DNA of 64,000 nucleotides, taken from CAMCTV01 sp964420985. Lineage in GTDB: Bacteria > Bacteroidota > Bacteroidia > Flavobacteriales_D > Sanyastnellaceae. Of the stretch, positions 43,263 through 51,732 are shown piece by piece. Under the pieces are notes generated by a model that saw only the letters and a list, made by a program, of their open reading frames with translations, made no database searches and had not been told where the DNA came from. The position numbers and the translations under genes were made by a program. Positions within the stretch are counted from its first letter, which is position 1, and the number at the start of each line of letters is the position of its first letter. Location: NCBI GenBank assembly GCA_964420985.1, contig CAYQUT010000006.1, forward strand, positions 62,001-126,000, read 5' to 3'.

Positions 43263-44858
43263 ATGGAATATTCAACTTTCCTTATCGTCATCATTGCATT
43301 AGCATTGATTTTCGATTTCATCAATGGATTTCATGACGCAGCCAATTCCATTGCAACAGTGGTTTCAACAAAAGTGTTGACGCCATTTCAAGCTGTGGTT
43401 TGGGCAGCATTTTTCAACTTTGTTGCTTTCTTTATTTTTAAAGATCACAGTGTAGCCAATACCATTGCAAAGACGGTTCAAGATCAATTTACCTCCCCAG
43501 AAATGCATCCACTTCCTATGATTTTTGCAGGATTACTTTCGGCAATAGCTTGGAATTTGATTACCTGGTGGTATGGTATTCCCTCTTCCTCATCACATAC
43601 TTTGATTGGTGGATTTGCCGGAGCATTTGTTGCTGCATTTGGCTGGGAAGCAGTAAGAGGTGGAGTTGTTGGAGCAACTGCGATATTTATTGTTGTTGCT
43701 CCTGTTGCGGGTATGATCATGGCTTATCTGATATCTGTCTGGTTCTTGAACTCATTTAGAAAGGGCCCTTGGATGAAAATGGTGTCTTTGGCCATTATCG
43801 CAGGTACGTGTTATCTTGTATGGGGAGCTCTAGAATTCAAAAAGGATTTTAATGGTGGGGCTTCCTACACTTTTGTTTTTGAGGAGAAAGTGGACAAAGA
43901 AAAATTAAAGTCTGCATTAAAAATAACAGATGAAACAACATTAAAGGAATATTCTCCTGTGATAAAGGCTGGCAAAGACAGTACTGGCGCAGAAGACAAA
44001 TCTGGGACTGTTTACGTTGTTCGTACCGACTATATGAAAAAAGTTGGAGAGTCAGCTGTCAATCCTGAAGTTACCAAAACATTAGAGAAAAAAATTGGGA
44101 AGAAAATTGAAACAAAATTTGTTCTTGCTGATGCCCATAAGATAACAGCTGAGGCAGATGAAAAGGAGCGTTTTGACACTTCAAACCTGAAGGCCGATTT
44201 TGAGACCTACTGGTTAAAAGTTCTTTTTCATGGTAGTAATTTCAAGTGGATATTGTTGGGCTTTATTATGGTGGTGATGGGTGTTTTTACCCTATTCTTG
44301 AGTTCGTTAAATAACTCTCGTGCCAACCATTGGTTCAAGCGTTTGCAATTGTTTTCGTCAGCAGCATTCAGCATCGGGCATGGTGGAAACGATGCGCAAA
44401 AAGTTATGGGGATAATCACTGTGGCATTGATTGCCAATGGAAACATAACCAATATGAAGGAGATGCCCAATTGGGTTCCTCTGGCTTGCTATGCTGCCAT
44501 CGCTGTAGGCACCATGAGTGGTGGTTGGAAAATTGTAAAGACCATGGGGAATAAAATTACCAAGGTTACTCCATTTGAAGGTGTTGCAGCTGAGACTGCT
44601 GGGGCAGTGACCTTGTTCTTTACTGAGGGAATGAAGTTTCCATGGAAAATTGGAGGTGAGGTAATCAAGGGTATTCCCGTTTCTACCACTCATACCATTA
44701 CGGGTTCAATTATTGGTGTTGGTGTTACAAAAAGAATTAGTGCTGTCAAATGGGGAGTTACAGGTAAATTATTGGTGGCATGGATTATCACTATTCCTAT
44801 TTCTGCTGCTATGGGAGCATTGTTCTATTATGCTTGCGTGATGTTTGGCTTGAAATAA
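43263..44858 (+). CDS. Inorganic phosphate transporter, PiT family
   Basis: A 531-residue inner-membrane phosphate-cation symporter. The duplicated PiT signatures are present: GFHDAANSIATVVSTKVLTP near the N-terminus and SIGHGGNDAQKVMGIITVAL near residue 380, with SSSHTLIGGFAGA and STTHTITGSIIGV. About 120 lysine- and glutamate-rich residues (about 200-315) are inserted between membrane helices in the middle. They include the segments YTFVFEEKVDKEKLKSAL and TKTLEKKIGKKIETKF and would form a soluble domain. It forms an operon with the DUF47 gene, ended by a strong terminator. Confidence 0.95.
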   Translation: MEYSTFLIVIIALALIFDFINGFHDAANSIATVVSTKVLTPFQAVVWAAFFNFVAFFIFKDHSVANTIAKTVQDQFTSPEMHPLPMIFAGLLSAIAWNLITWWYGIPSSSSHTLIGGFAGAFVAAFGWEAVRGGVVGATAIFIVVAPVAGMIMAYLISVWFLNSFRKGPWMKMVSLAIIAGTCYLVWGALEFKKDFNGGASYTFVFEEKVDKEKLKSALKITDETTLKEYSPVIKAGKDSTGAEDKSGTVYVVRTDYMKKVGESAVNPEVTKTLEKKIGKKIETKFVLADAHKITAEADEKERFDTSNLKADFETYWLKVLFHGSNFKWILLGFIMVVMGVFTLFLSSLNNSRANHWFKRLQLFSSAAFSIGHGGNDAQKVMGIITVALIANGNITNMKEMPNWVPLACYAAIAVGTMSGGWKIVKTMGNKITKVTPFEGVAAETAGAVTLFFTEGMKFPWKIGGEVIKGIPVSTTHTITGSIIGVGVTKRISAVKWGVTGKLLVAWIITIPISAAMGALFYYACVMFGLK

Positions 44859-44885
44859 TAGATGCATGAAATCTGGTAAGAATGG

Positions 44886-44915
44886 AAAAGGGCCTCATTT
44901 GAGGCCCTTTTTTTT
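44886..44915 (+). terminator. Rho-independent terminator of the PiT operon
   Basis: AAAAGGGCCTC-ATTT-GAGGCCCTTTT with additional Ts, 27 bp after the PiT stop. The A-run on the 5' side may also serve the convergent DUF5606 gene. Confidence 0.93.
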
Positions 44916-44930
44916 GTGTATTCATCTATT

Positions 44931-45353
44931 TTATTCAGCAGATTCGGTTGCCTCAACAGGCTCTTCAAAATCCAACATGGATTTGCTTTGTAACAAATTA
45001 TACCATTGAAAAAACTTACGCAAATCACTTTCGTAAACCCTTTCTTGATCATAGTTGGGCAATACTTCCAACATGGCTTTTCTGATGTCCTTACCTTCCG
45101 CTTTGTGAGATGGTCCTTGTTCCGAATTGAACACTTTTTTAGCGTTCTCTAAAACTTCTCTCAATGAAACATCCTCATCGGTTGTAAACATTGAGATGTC
45201 GGATAAAGTACTAACCTTTTGACTGGAGTGAATGGGAATGCGCTGACCGTCGATTATGGATTCGGCAATCACGACGTTTTTTCCACCACTAATTACTTTA
45301 AACAAACCGCCTTTTCCAGAAACGGTGATTATTTTATCTAGAGCTGTTTTCAT
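44931..45353 (-). CDS. DUF5606 domain-containing protein
   Basis: A 140-residue cytoplasmic protein conserved in Bacteroidota, recognised from the N-terminal KIITVSGKGGLFKVISGGKN and the later segment SLREVLENAKKVF. The C-terminal half is helical with LRKFFQWYNLLQSKSML and an acidic tail. The function is not known. It is followed by the convergent PiT terminator. The gene before it on the same strand (DUF4197) is about 60 bp away and may be in the same transcript. Confidence 0.88.
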   Translation of the reverse strand: MKTALDKIITVSGKGGLFKVISGGKNVVIAESIIDGQRIPIHSSQKVSTLSDISMFTTDEDVSLREVLENAKKVFNSEQGPSHKAEGKDIRKAMLEVLPNYDQERVYESDLRKFFQWYNLLQSKSMLDFEEPVEATESAE

Positions 45354-45413
45354 ATTCTTTTTTTGAGTGGCCTCAAATCTAAACAGGAATGACTTTGAAT
45401 CTTGTTAAATAGA

Positions 45414-46136
45414 TTAAGATTCGAAAACTTTTTTCAAAAGGGCGGTGGTGCGTGCTACCGGATTTTTTCTGATATTGTATTCCTCTTGCTCAACCATAAT
45501 GAAAAGACCATCTATGGCTTTTTGGGTCACAAAATCGCTGAGATTGGGATTTAGTTTCGTAACACCTGGTATTTTGTTGTATTGAAGGACAACGGTCTCA
45601 TAATGTTTTGTGGCACCAACTTTTTTCAAAGACTCTTCAATGACCGGTTTGAATTCAGCATATAGTGCTGATTGCGTTTGCTTTTTAAGATAGTTGGTGC
45701 CCGCGTTCAAATCTCCTTTTACGATGCTAATGGCATCGGAAACGGTCATGTTACCAATGGCTCGGACAAAAATGTCCTTTGCTTTAACTCCCGCGTCTTC
45801 TGCTGCACGATTGATAGACAATATGGCTTGGTCTACTTCTTTTTCAAGTCCTATCGCTTTTAATTTTTGCTCTTTGGCCTGTGCATCAGGTGGCAAAGGG
45901 ATTTTGATTTTTGGATTTCCAAAGTATCCATCTGTTTTTGCAACCAAATCGGCCCCCAAGTTGGCCCCCTTTGTCAATGCTTCTTTTAGCGCATCTGCTG
46001 CTTCTTTTTCTGAGAACGCAGGCAATGTGCTTTTTACTGGTATTGTTTGACTGGCTTTATTGCTTAAATTTTTCAGGTTTTGGGTAGAACCTAACAACGG
46101 AAGTAGGGCCAATAAGCCGATGGTCAACTTTTTCAT
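45414..46136 (-). CDS. DUF4197 domain-containing secreted protein
   Basis: A 240-residue protein with a signal peptide (MKKLTIGLLALLPLLGSTQ). The DUF4197 domain fills the rest: ALKEALTKGANLGADLVAKTD, KIKIPLPPDAQ, SINRAAEDAGVKAKDIFVRAI, and the C-terminal TQKAIDGLFIMVEQEEYNIR. It is all-helical and probably periplasmic. The family is widespread in Gram-negative bacteria with no assigned role. It is transcribed divergently from the Smr/DUF2027 gene with a gap of about 50 bp. Confidence 0.92.
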   Translation of the reverse strand: MKKLTIGLLALLPLLGSTQNLKNLSNKASQTIPVKSTLPAFSEKEAADALKEALTKGANLGADLVAKTDGYFGNPKIKIPLPPDAQAKEQKLKAIGLEKEVDQAILSINRAAEDAGVKAKDIFVRAIGNMTVSDAISIVKGDLNAGTNYLKKQTQSALYAEFKPVIEESLKKVGATKHYETVVLQYNKIPGVTKLNPNLSDFVTQKAIDGLFIMVEQEEYNIRKNPVARTTALLKKVFES

Positions 46137-46189
46137 GTTTTGTGTGTTTTGACAAATATAATTGGTTGTTGTCTGCTAATTTTACAGAG

Positions 46190-46783
46190 ATGTTAAAGGA
46201 TTGGAAAATAGGTCAAGTCGTTCGCTTTCTTAATGATGCTGGTCAAGGGAAAATAACTGAAATTGATTGGGAAAAAGGTTTGGCAATGGTAGAGGATGAA
46301 ACGGAATTCTCATTTCCGCATCCACTCAGTGAATTGGTGCTTGTAGAAAATTTAGGAGATGAAGCCAAAAGCTATGCTCGTGCCCAGCAAGATGTTCAAG
46401 AACACTTTGTGCGGAATACGCACGAAAAGGTAATTCATCGGGTGAATAAGGAGTTTAAGATGTTGTATAAAAATGAGTTGGCTTCCAGTGAGAGAAGGAG
46501 AGGGGAGGTAATGGAAGTGGATCTTCACATTCATCACTTGATTCACTCGCATGAAGGGATGACCAATGGTGAAATTGTATCCATTCAACTTGAGCACTTT
46601 GAAAGAATCATGCGAATTGCAGTAAAAGACAAAATCCGTAAGGTTGTTTTTATCCATGGTGTTGGTCAAGGTGTATTGCGCTCCGAAATCAGAAGAATGC
46701 TGAAATCCTATTATCCGCAATGTGAGTTCCAGGATGCCAGTTGGCAACAGTATGGTCAGGGCGCTACGATGGTTACCTTCTAA
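46190..46783 (+). CDS. DUF2027/Smr-domain protein
   Basis: A 197-residue protein. The N-terminal part (about 1-60) is a small beta domain (KIGQVVRFLNDAGQGKITEI) of DUF2027 type, and the C-terminal part (about 115-197) is an Smr domain with VDLHIHHLIHSHEGMT and VFIHGVGQGVLRSEIRRML. Smr domains bind or nick branched or mismatched nucleic acids and also act on collided ribosomes in other proteins. The role here is not known. ATG 46190 is preferred over earlier in-frame codons because the domain begins immediately. It ends flush against the convergent msrB stop. Confidence 0.88.
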   Translation: MLKDWKIGQVVRFLNDAGQGKITEIDWEKGLAMVEDETEFSFPHPLSELVLVENLGDEAKSYARAQQDVQEHFVRNTHEKVIHRVNKEFKMLYKNELASSERRRGEVMEVDLHIHHLIHSHEGMTNGEIVSIQLEHFERIMRIAVKDKIRKVVFIHGVGQGVLRSEIRRMLKSYYPQCEFQDASWQQYGQGATMVTF

Positions 46784-47287
46784 TCAAGGCTTGATGGCCT
46801 CAAATACAATAGCCCCCGAGTTGATACAATAACGCAGTCCTGTGGGTGGGGGGCCATCATTGAATACATGTCCGAGGTGACCTTCACATTGGGCACATGT
46901 AATTTCAGTCCTGATCATACCATGAGATTTGTCCAAGTGTTCTCTGACTGCATTTTCGTTGATGGCTTTGAAATAGCTTGGCCATCCACAGCCTGAATCA
47001 AATTTGGTATCTGACAAGAACAAGGGAGATTGACAGCCAGCACACTTGTATACTCCCACCTCATGGTGGTTCCAAAAGGATCCTGAAAATGCACGTTCTG
47101 TACCTTTTTCACGCAAGATTCTATATTGTTCTGGGGTTAGAATTTTCTTCCAGTCTTCTTCTGTTCTTTTCATATGGTTGTCTTTTGTTTCAACTGTATT
47201 GTTCTCATTAATTGGGCTTTGGTTTTGGGCATTGCATCCAAATTGGATGAGCAATAAAACCAAGATGGAGAGGTTGACTAATTTCAT
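46784..47287 (-). CDS. msrB: Peptide-methionine (R)-S-oxide reductase, lipoprotein form
   Basis: Reduces methionine-R-sulfoxide in proteins. The 167-residue protein begins with a lipoprotein signal ending FGCNAQ, so it is probably anchored in the periplasm. The MsrB domain has the two zinc-binding pairs CAGC and CAQC, FDSGCGWPSYF, GHLGHVFNDGPPPTGLRYC and the catalytic Cys in RYCINSGAIVF. ATG 47287 is chosen because it gives the lipobox; a start at 47305 would overlap uvrA. It follows uvrA by 14 bp and may be read from the same transcript. Confidence 0.94.
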   Translation of the reverse strand: MKLVNLSILVLLLIQFGCNAQNQSPINENNTVETKDNHMKRTEEDWKKILTPEQYRILREKGTERAFSGSFWNHHEVGVYKCAGCQSPLFLSDTKFDSGCGWPSYFKAINENAVREHLDKSHGMIRTEITCAQCEGHLGHVFNDGPPPTGLRYCINSGAIVFEAIKP

Positions 47288-47301
47288 TTTATTGCAACGA
47301 T

Positions 47302-50049
47302 TCATTGAGGCAGATATTGAGCGGTGAGTGAACCAGACCCTTTCTTTTTGGCTTCTTTAACAGAACCTTGAAAAATTAACTGACCTCCGTTGTTTCCGCC
47401 TTCGGGGCCCAATTCTATGAGCCAGTCTGCACAATTGATCACATCAGTATGGTGTTCAATGGTGACAATGGTGTGGCCTTCGGAGAGGAGCGCTTCAAAG
47501 CTGTTCATGAGCTTGGCCACATCATGCGCATGCAAACCAGTGGTAGGTTCATCAAAAAAGAAAACGGTAGGGTTTTGATTTTTCTTGGATAAAAAACTCG
47601 CGAGTTTGATGCGTTGAGCCTCACCACCACTTAATGTGCTTGAGCTTTGCCCTAATCCAACATACCCCATTCCTACCTCTTGCAGTGGTTTCAATTTTTG
47701 GATGAGATTTTTATGGATGCGTGAAGTGGGATGGTCAAAGAATACAACGGCTTCATCCACAGTCATGGACAAAACCTCAGCGATATTTTTTCCTTTGAAC
47801 TCCACTTCAATGACTTCATCTTTGAAACGCTTTCCATGACATTGTTCACAGATCAATTGAACATCAGCCATGAACTGCATGGATACCGTTTGCATTCCTT
47901 CCCCTTGGCACGCCTCACAACGCCCACCCTCCACGTTGAAGGAAAAATGAGAGGCTGTTAAACCTCGAGCAGTTGCCGCTGGTTGTGATGAAAAGATATC
48001 ACGTATTTCATCATATGCTTTCAAATAGGTGATGGGGTTGCTTCTTGAACTTCTTCCTATAGGATTTTGATCCACAAAAATGACTTCTTCTATTCTTTTT
48101 AATGCTCCACCCAATTTCGAAAATTTATTGGATCCCGGTACTGGTTCGCCAACGTGTTGCGCCAAAGCAGGGTAAAGGATATCTCTTATTAATGTGGATT
48201 TTCCAGATCCACTCACTCCGGCAATGGCTGTTAAAGCAAACAAAGGAATTTTTATATCGATATGTTGAAGGTTGTGCTCGTGCGCTCCTTCTAGAAGGAT
48301 GAAATCCTTTCCCAAAGGTGGTGTATTTTTTCTTTTGATGGTGAGCTGCTGATTGAGGTATTGAGCTGTCAGTGATTTTTTATTTTTGAGCAGTTCTTTT
48401 CCGTTGCCACTAAAGACAACTTCACCTCCTTTGAAACCTGCCTCTGGACCCATGTCAATAAGATGATCGGCTTCCAGCATAATTTTTTCATCATGCTCTA
48501 CCACGATGACAGTATTTCCTTGGTCCTTCAATTGTTTGAGAACCTTAATGAGATTCTCTGTGTCCTTTGGGTGCAGTCCGATGCTGGGTTCGTCTAGGAT
48601 ATAGATGGATCCTACCAGAGATGACCCAAGGTTGGTAGCCAAATGAATCCGTTGACTTTCTCCACCGCTCAATGTGCTCGACAATCGATTGAGGGTTAAA
48701 TAGGACAAGCCAACATCCATTAGAAACTGCAAACGATTTTGAATCTCAGTCACCATTCTTTTTCCAATTTCCCAATCGTGTTTGCTCCATGGAATTCCTT
48801 CAAAAAAGTGTTTTACCGCATGAATAGGCATTTGAACCAATTCCATTACATTTTTGTCGTGTATACGAACGTACCCAGCATCTTTTCTTAGTCGGGTACC
48901 TTCGCATTCCGGGCAATTGGTTTTCCCTCGATATCGAGAGAGCATAACTCGGTATTGGATTTTGTAGGCCTCTCTTTCCAAGGATGAAAAAAACTCATAG
49001 ATACCGTGAAAATAGGATGTGCCATTCCATAACATGTCCCATTCTTTTTTGTCTAACTCTTTGTAGGCTTTGTGAATGGGGAAGCCGGCTTTTTTGGACC
49101 CTGCAATGAGTTGCTCTTTCCACTCACTCATTTTTTCCCCTTTCCAGCAGACAATGGCATCTTGGTATACGCTCAATCGTTTATCAGGAACAACTAAATT
49201 TTCATCAACACCTATAATACTTCCGAAACCACCGCATTTTTTACAAGCCCCAATGGGATTATTGAAAGAGAAGAAGTTGACGGTAGGCTTTTCGAATACC
49301 ATTCCATCTCTTTCAAATCGATTGGAGAAGGTGGTATATTTTTTTGAGCCGTAGAGATAGATACAAAATTCTCCTTTTCCTTCATTGAATGCGGCTTCGA
49401 TGGAATCTGCAATCCTGTTCCATTCTCCATCATCTTCATTAGAAACCACCCATCGGTCAATCATGAGGTGGGTGGGTTGACCATCTTCTGGATTCCACTC
49501 ATCAATAGACAACAATTCCTTCCCATTCCATATTCTTGAGAAACCTTTTTGCAGCAATAGCTCTGGATTCCAATTGTCTGAGAGCTTTACCAAAATCAAA
49601 ATTCTCTCTTGATTTTTTTTCTTCAGGAAGTCCACCACATTGGCGGTGGTGTCATGAACAACTTCTTCCCCTGAGATGGGCGAGAATGTTCTGCCGAGTC
49701 GGGCAAACAAAAGTTTAAGGTAATCATAGATTTCCGTGCTCGTTCCAATGGTTGAGCGTGAGCTTTTGGAAGTGACCTTTTGCTGGATGGCAATGGCAGG
49801 ACTAATTCCAGTAATACGATCTACATCGGGCTTGTCTAATTTTCCCAAAAATTGCCGAGCATACGCACTGAGACTTTCTACATATCTTCTCTGACCCTCT
49901 GCAAATAGCGTATCAAAGGCAAGGCTACTTTTTCCTGAACCACTTAATCCCGTAATCACTGTGAGAGAACGTCTTGGAATTTCGACAGAAATATTCTTGA
50001 GATTGTGCATTCGAGCACCCTCAATTTTGATGTTCTTACCTTGCTTCAT
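47302..50049 (-). CDS. uvrA: Excinuclease ABC subunit A
   Basis: DNA-damage recognition ATPase of nucleotide excision repair. The 915-residue protein has two ABC modules: Walker A VITGLSGSGKSSLAFDTLFA and GVSGSGKSTLIRDIL, signatures LSGGESQRIHLATNLGS and LSGGEAQRIKLASFLS, and Walker B ILDEPSIGLHPKD and FFDEPTTGLHAHD. Zinc sites are seen in CKKCGGFG, CPECEGTRL and CEACQGEGM..CEQCHGKRF. It is slightly shorter than E. coli UvrA (940). Many Bacteroidota carry two UvrA paralogues and I cannot tell which this is. It is divergent from the ECF sigma gene. Confidence 0.95.
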   Translation of the reverse strand: MKQGKNIKIEGARMHNLKNISVEIPRRSLTVITGLSGSGKSSLAFDTLFAEGQRRYVESLSAYARQFLGKLDKPDVDRITGISPAIAIQQKVTSKSSRSTIGTSTEIYDYLKLLFARLGRTFSPISGEEVVHDTTANVVDFLKKKNQERILILVKLSDNWNPELLLQKGFSRIWNGKELLSIDEWNPEDGQPTHLMIDRWVVSNEDDGEWNRIADSIEAAFNEGKGEFCIYLYGSKKYTTFSNRFERDGMVFEKPTVNFFSFNNPIGACKKCGGFGSIIGVDENLVVPDKRLSVYQDAIVCWKGEKMSEWKEQLIAGSKKAGFPIHKAYKELDKKEWDMLWNGTSYFHGIYEFFSSLEREAYKIQYRVMLSRYRGKTNCPECEGTRLRKDAGYVRIHDKNVMELVQMPIHAVKHFFEGIPWSKHDWEIGKRMVTEIQNRLQFLMDVGLSYLTLNRLSSTLSGGESQRIHLATNLGSSLVGSIYILDEPSIGLHPKDTENLIKVLKQLKDQGNTVIVVEHDEKIMLEADHLIDMGPEAGFKGGEVVFSGNGKELLKNKKSLTAQYLNQQLTIKRKNTPPLGKDFILLEGAHEHNLQHIDIKIPLFALTAIAGVSGSGKSTLIRDILYPALAQHVGEPVPGSNKFSKLGGALKRIEEVIFVDQNPIGRSSRSNPITYLKAYDEIRDIFSSQPAATARGLTASHFSFNVEGGRCEACQGEGMQTVSMQFMADVQLICEQCHGKRFKDEVIEVEFKGKNIAEVLSMTVDEAVVFFDHPTSRIHKNLIQKLKPLQEVGMGYVGLGQSSSTLSGGEAQRIKLASFLSKKNQNPTVFFFDEPTTGLHAHDVAKLMNSFEALLSEGHTIVTIEHHTDVINCADWLIELGPEGGNNGGQLIFQGSVKEAKKKGSGSLTAQYLPQ

Positions 50050-50210
50050 TGATATTAAAAGAACAAATTAACGACAAGCAAGTTCAGTTTTTTTTGAGGA
50101 ATATTTTTTTTTAAGAGAAATTTTTATATATTCGTGATTATAATCATTAACGCAGCGCGCTTATCGAATAGACCTCTACTTTTTAAAGATTTGTTTAACC
50201 CAAATAAAAA

Positions 50211-50221
50211 AGGAGGTCATC
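50211..50221 (+). promoter_or_regulatory. Perfect Shine-Dalgarno before the ECF sigma gene
   Basis: AGGAGGT at 50211-50217 followed by CATC and ATG gives a full-length anti-SD match at a 4-base distance. Other starts in the window have no such sequence; Bacteroidota ribosomes generally ignore SD pairing because the anti-SD is occluded, so this one is likely regulatory. Confidence 0.75.
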
Positions 50222-50818
50222 ATGCGTTACAATCAACAAACCCCAGACGAGTTATTGGTAAAAAATTATCTTCAAGGAGATGAGAAAGCCTTTGCCATCT
50301 TATTAAAACGTCATCAGTCCAAAATTTTTGGTAAGGTATTGTCTGTAGTCCGTGATCGTGCTGTGGCAGAAGATATTTTTCAGGATGCTTTGATGAAGGC
50401 GGTCTTTGCTATGAAATCTGGCAGTTACAATGAAGAAGGGAAGTTCCTTCCTTGGGTAATGCGCATTGCACACAATTTGTGTATCGATTATTTCAGGGCA
50501 AAGAAGAAGATGCCCATCAAGCGAGGAAATGATGAATACAATCCCCTTGATTTTGTTAGAGACAGACATTTGAATGCAGAGCAGAGCGTTGTCAAAACTG
50601 AGGTTTTGGATGTGGCCAGAAAACTGTTGGGATATCTTCCCGAGGATCAGAGAGAGATTGTATTAATGCGTGTTTATTTTGACATGAGTTTCAAAGAGAT
50701 TGCAGATCAATTGAACATCAGCATCAATACTGCTCTGGGAAGAATGCGCTACGCAAAAATCAATTTGACCAAAGTGATCGATGAGCAACAATTGGATTTG
50801 ATTTTTGCAGAGGTTTAA
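50222..50818 (+). CDS. RNA polymerase sigma factor, sigma-70/ECF family
   Basis: A 198-residue sigma factor. Region 2 shows DEKAFAILLKRHQSKIFGKV, DRAVAEDIFQDALMKAV and FLPWVMRIAHNLCIDYFR. Region 4 shows YLPEDQREIVLMRVYFDMSF and KEIADQLNISINTALGRMRY. No anti-sigma gene lies next to it, so the control is not obvious; the strong Shine-Dalgarno may be part of it. The leader is long (about 100 bases of AT-rich DNA back to the uvrA start). It converges with the CtlX gene with a 4-bp overlap. Confidence 0.93.
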   Translation: MRYNQQTPDELLVKNYLQGDEKAFAILLKRHQSKIFGKVLSVVRDRAVAEDIFQDALMKAVFAMKSGSYNEEGKFLPWVMRIAHNLCIDYFRAKKKMPIKRGNDEYNPLDFVRDRHLNAEQSVVKTEVLDVARKLLGYLPEDQREIVLMRVYFDMSFKEIADQLNISINTALGRMRYAKINLTKVIDEQQLDLIFAEV

Positions 50819-51726
50819 GGAAGAAAAATTTCTGCCATCATACATCGGGCACTCCCTCCACCAATGGTTTCAATGGTGGGAATAGAAACAATTAAGGGTT
50901 CTAGGAATTTTTCCCAGGACCTTTTTTGTGGAATAGAAAATGCATTCCATGCTGTTGCTGAGATCACACCCAATGGAGCATTTTTACCCGAAACTTCAAG
51001 GACGTTGGCCCCAAATTGATTCATTTGATGTTGATCAATTTCAATGATGGTCATGTTATTTTCTTCAGACCAATGTCTTAATTTTTCGGGATGAGACACG
51101 CAATCTAAGCAAGTCAACATCCATTGATTACCAACAGAAAGAACCACATTGGTGTGGTAAATGGATTGGTTTGATGCGTCCTTAGCGTCCATTACTATGG
51201 TTTTGTGGGGATGGAGTTTGCAAAATTCTTCCAGTGCTTTCTCATTGGAACGAATGCTTTTGGTCATGAAAACAGTCTTTGATGGATGATGAAAAATCAT
51301 GCTTCCTGTTCCCTCCAAATAATTCTCATCCACCTCTAAATGGGTCAAATCATTGATCTTATTGATGTGAAATTGACTTTGAATGAGGAGTTGATCGTAA
51401 CCTATCTCTCTCTCTTTTCTGCGGTTTGCATTGGCCATGGGGTAATAAATAAAAGACCCATCATGAGTGGTGCTAAAAACATTATTTGGAAATACAGCAT
51501 CAGGAATACCATTCTCTCCCTGAGCAATGATGACATCCACTCCTTTTAATGTAAGTTGATTGACAAATTGATGAAACTCCTTACGCGCACTGTATTCCGA
51601 CTCACGATTACTAAGGGTGGTTTTTTTTTGGAAGGCATTGGAAGCGGCCGTTTCCTCATTGTAGCAAAATCCGATGGGATCTGTCATCAGTATCTTTCTT
51701 GTGGTCTGCTTGCTTGTTATGGACAT
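50815..51726 (-). CDS. Amidinotransferase-fold hydrolase, CtlX type
   Basis: A 303-residue protein of the guanidino-group-modifying family (arginine deiminase fold). Seen in GIPDAVFPNNVFSTTHDG, LEGTGSMIFHHP, the catalytic His in YHTNVVLSVG and the C-terminal catalytic Cys in GGGSARCMMAEI. This set matches CtlX, linked in other bacteria to citrulline or arginine-derivative use; the substrate here is inferred. ATG 51726 is taken since homologues start just before TDPIGFCYNEETA-like sequence. No other arginine genes are near. It is divergent from the lipoprotein gene, with starts only a few bases apart. Confidence 0.9.
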   Translation of the reverse strand: MSITSKQTTRKILMTDPIGFCYNEETAASNAFQKKTTLSNRESEYSARKEFHQFVNQLTLKGVDVIIAQGENGIPDAVFPNNVFSTTHDGSFIYYPMANANRRKEREIGYDQLLIQSQFHINKINDLTHLEVDENYLEGTGSMIFHHPSKTVFMTKSIRSNEKALEEFCKLHPHKTIVMDAKDASNQSIYHTNVVLSVGNQWMLTCLDCVSHPEKLRHWSEENNMTIIEIDQHQMNQFGANVLEVSGKNAPLGVISATAWNAFSIPQKRSWEKFLEPLIVSIPTIETIGGGSARCMMAEIFLP

Positions 51727-51732
51727 GTACTG

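Noticed and set aside
51556..51732. Upstream extension of the lipoprotein frame
   Set aside because: It is fully antisense to the 5' part of the CtlX gene and would bury the lipoprotein signal inside the protein.
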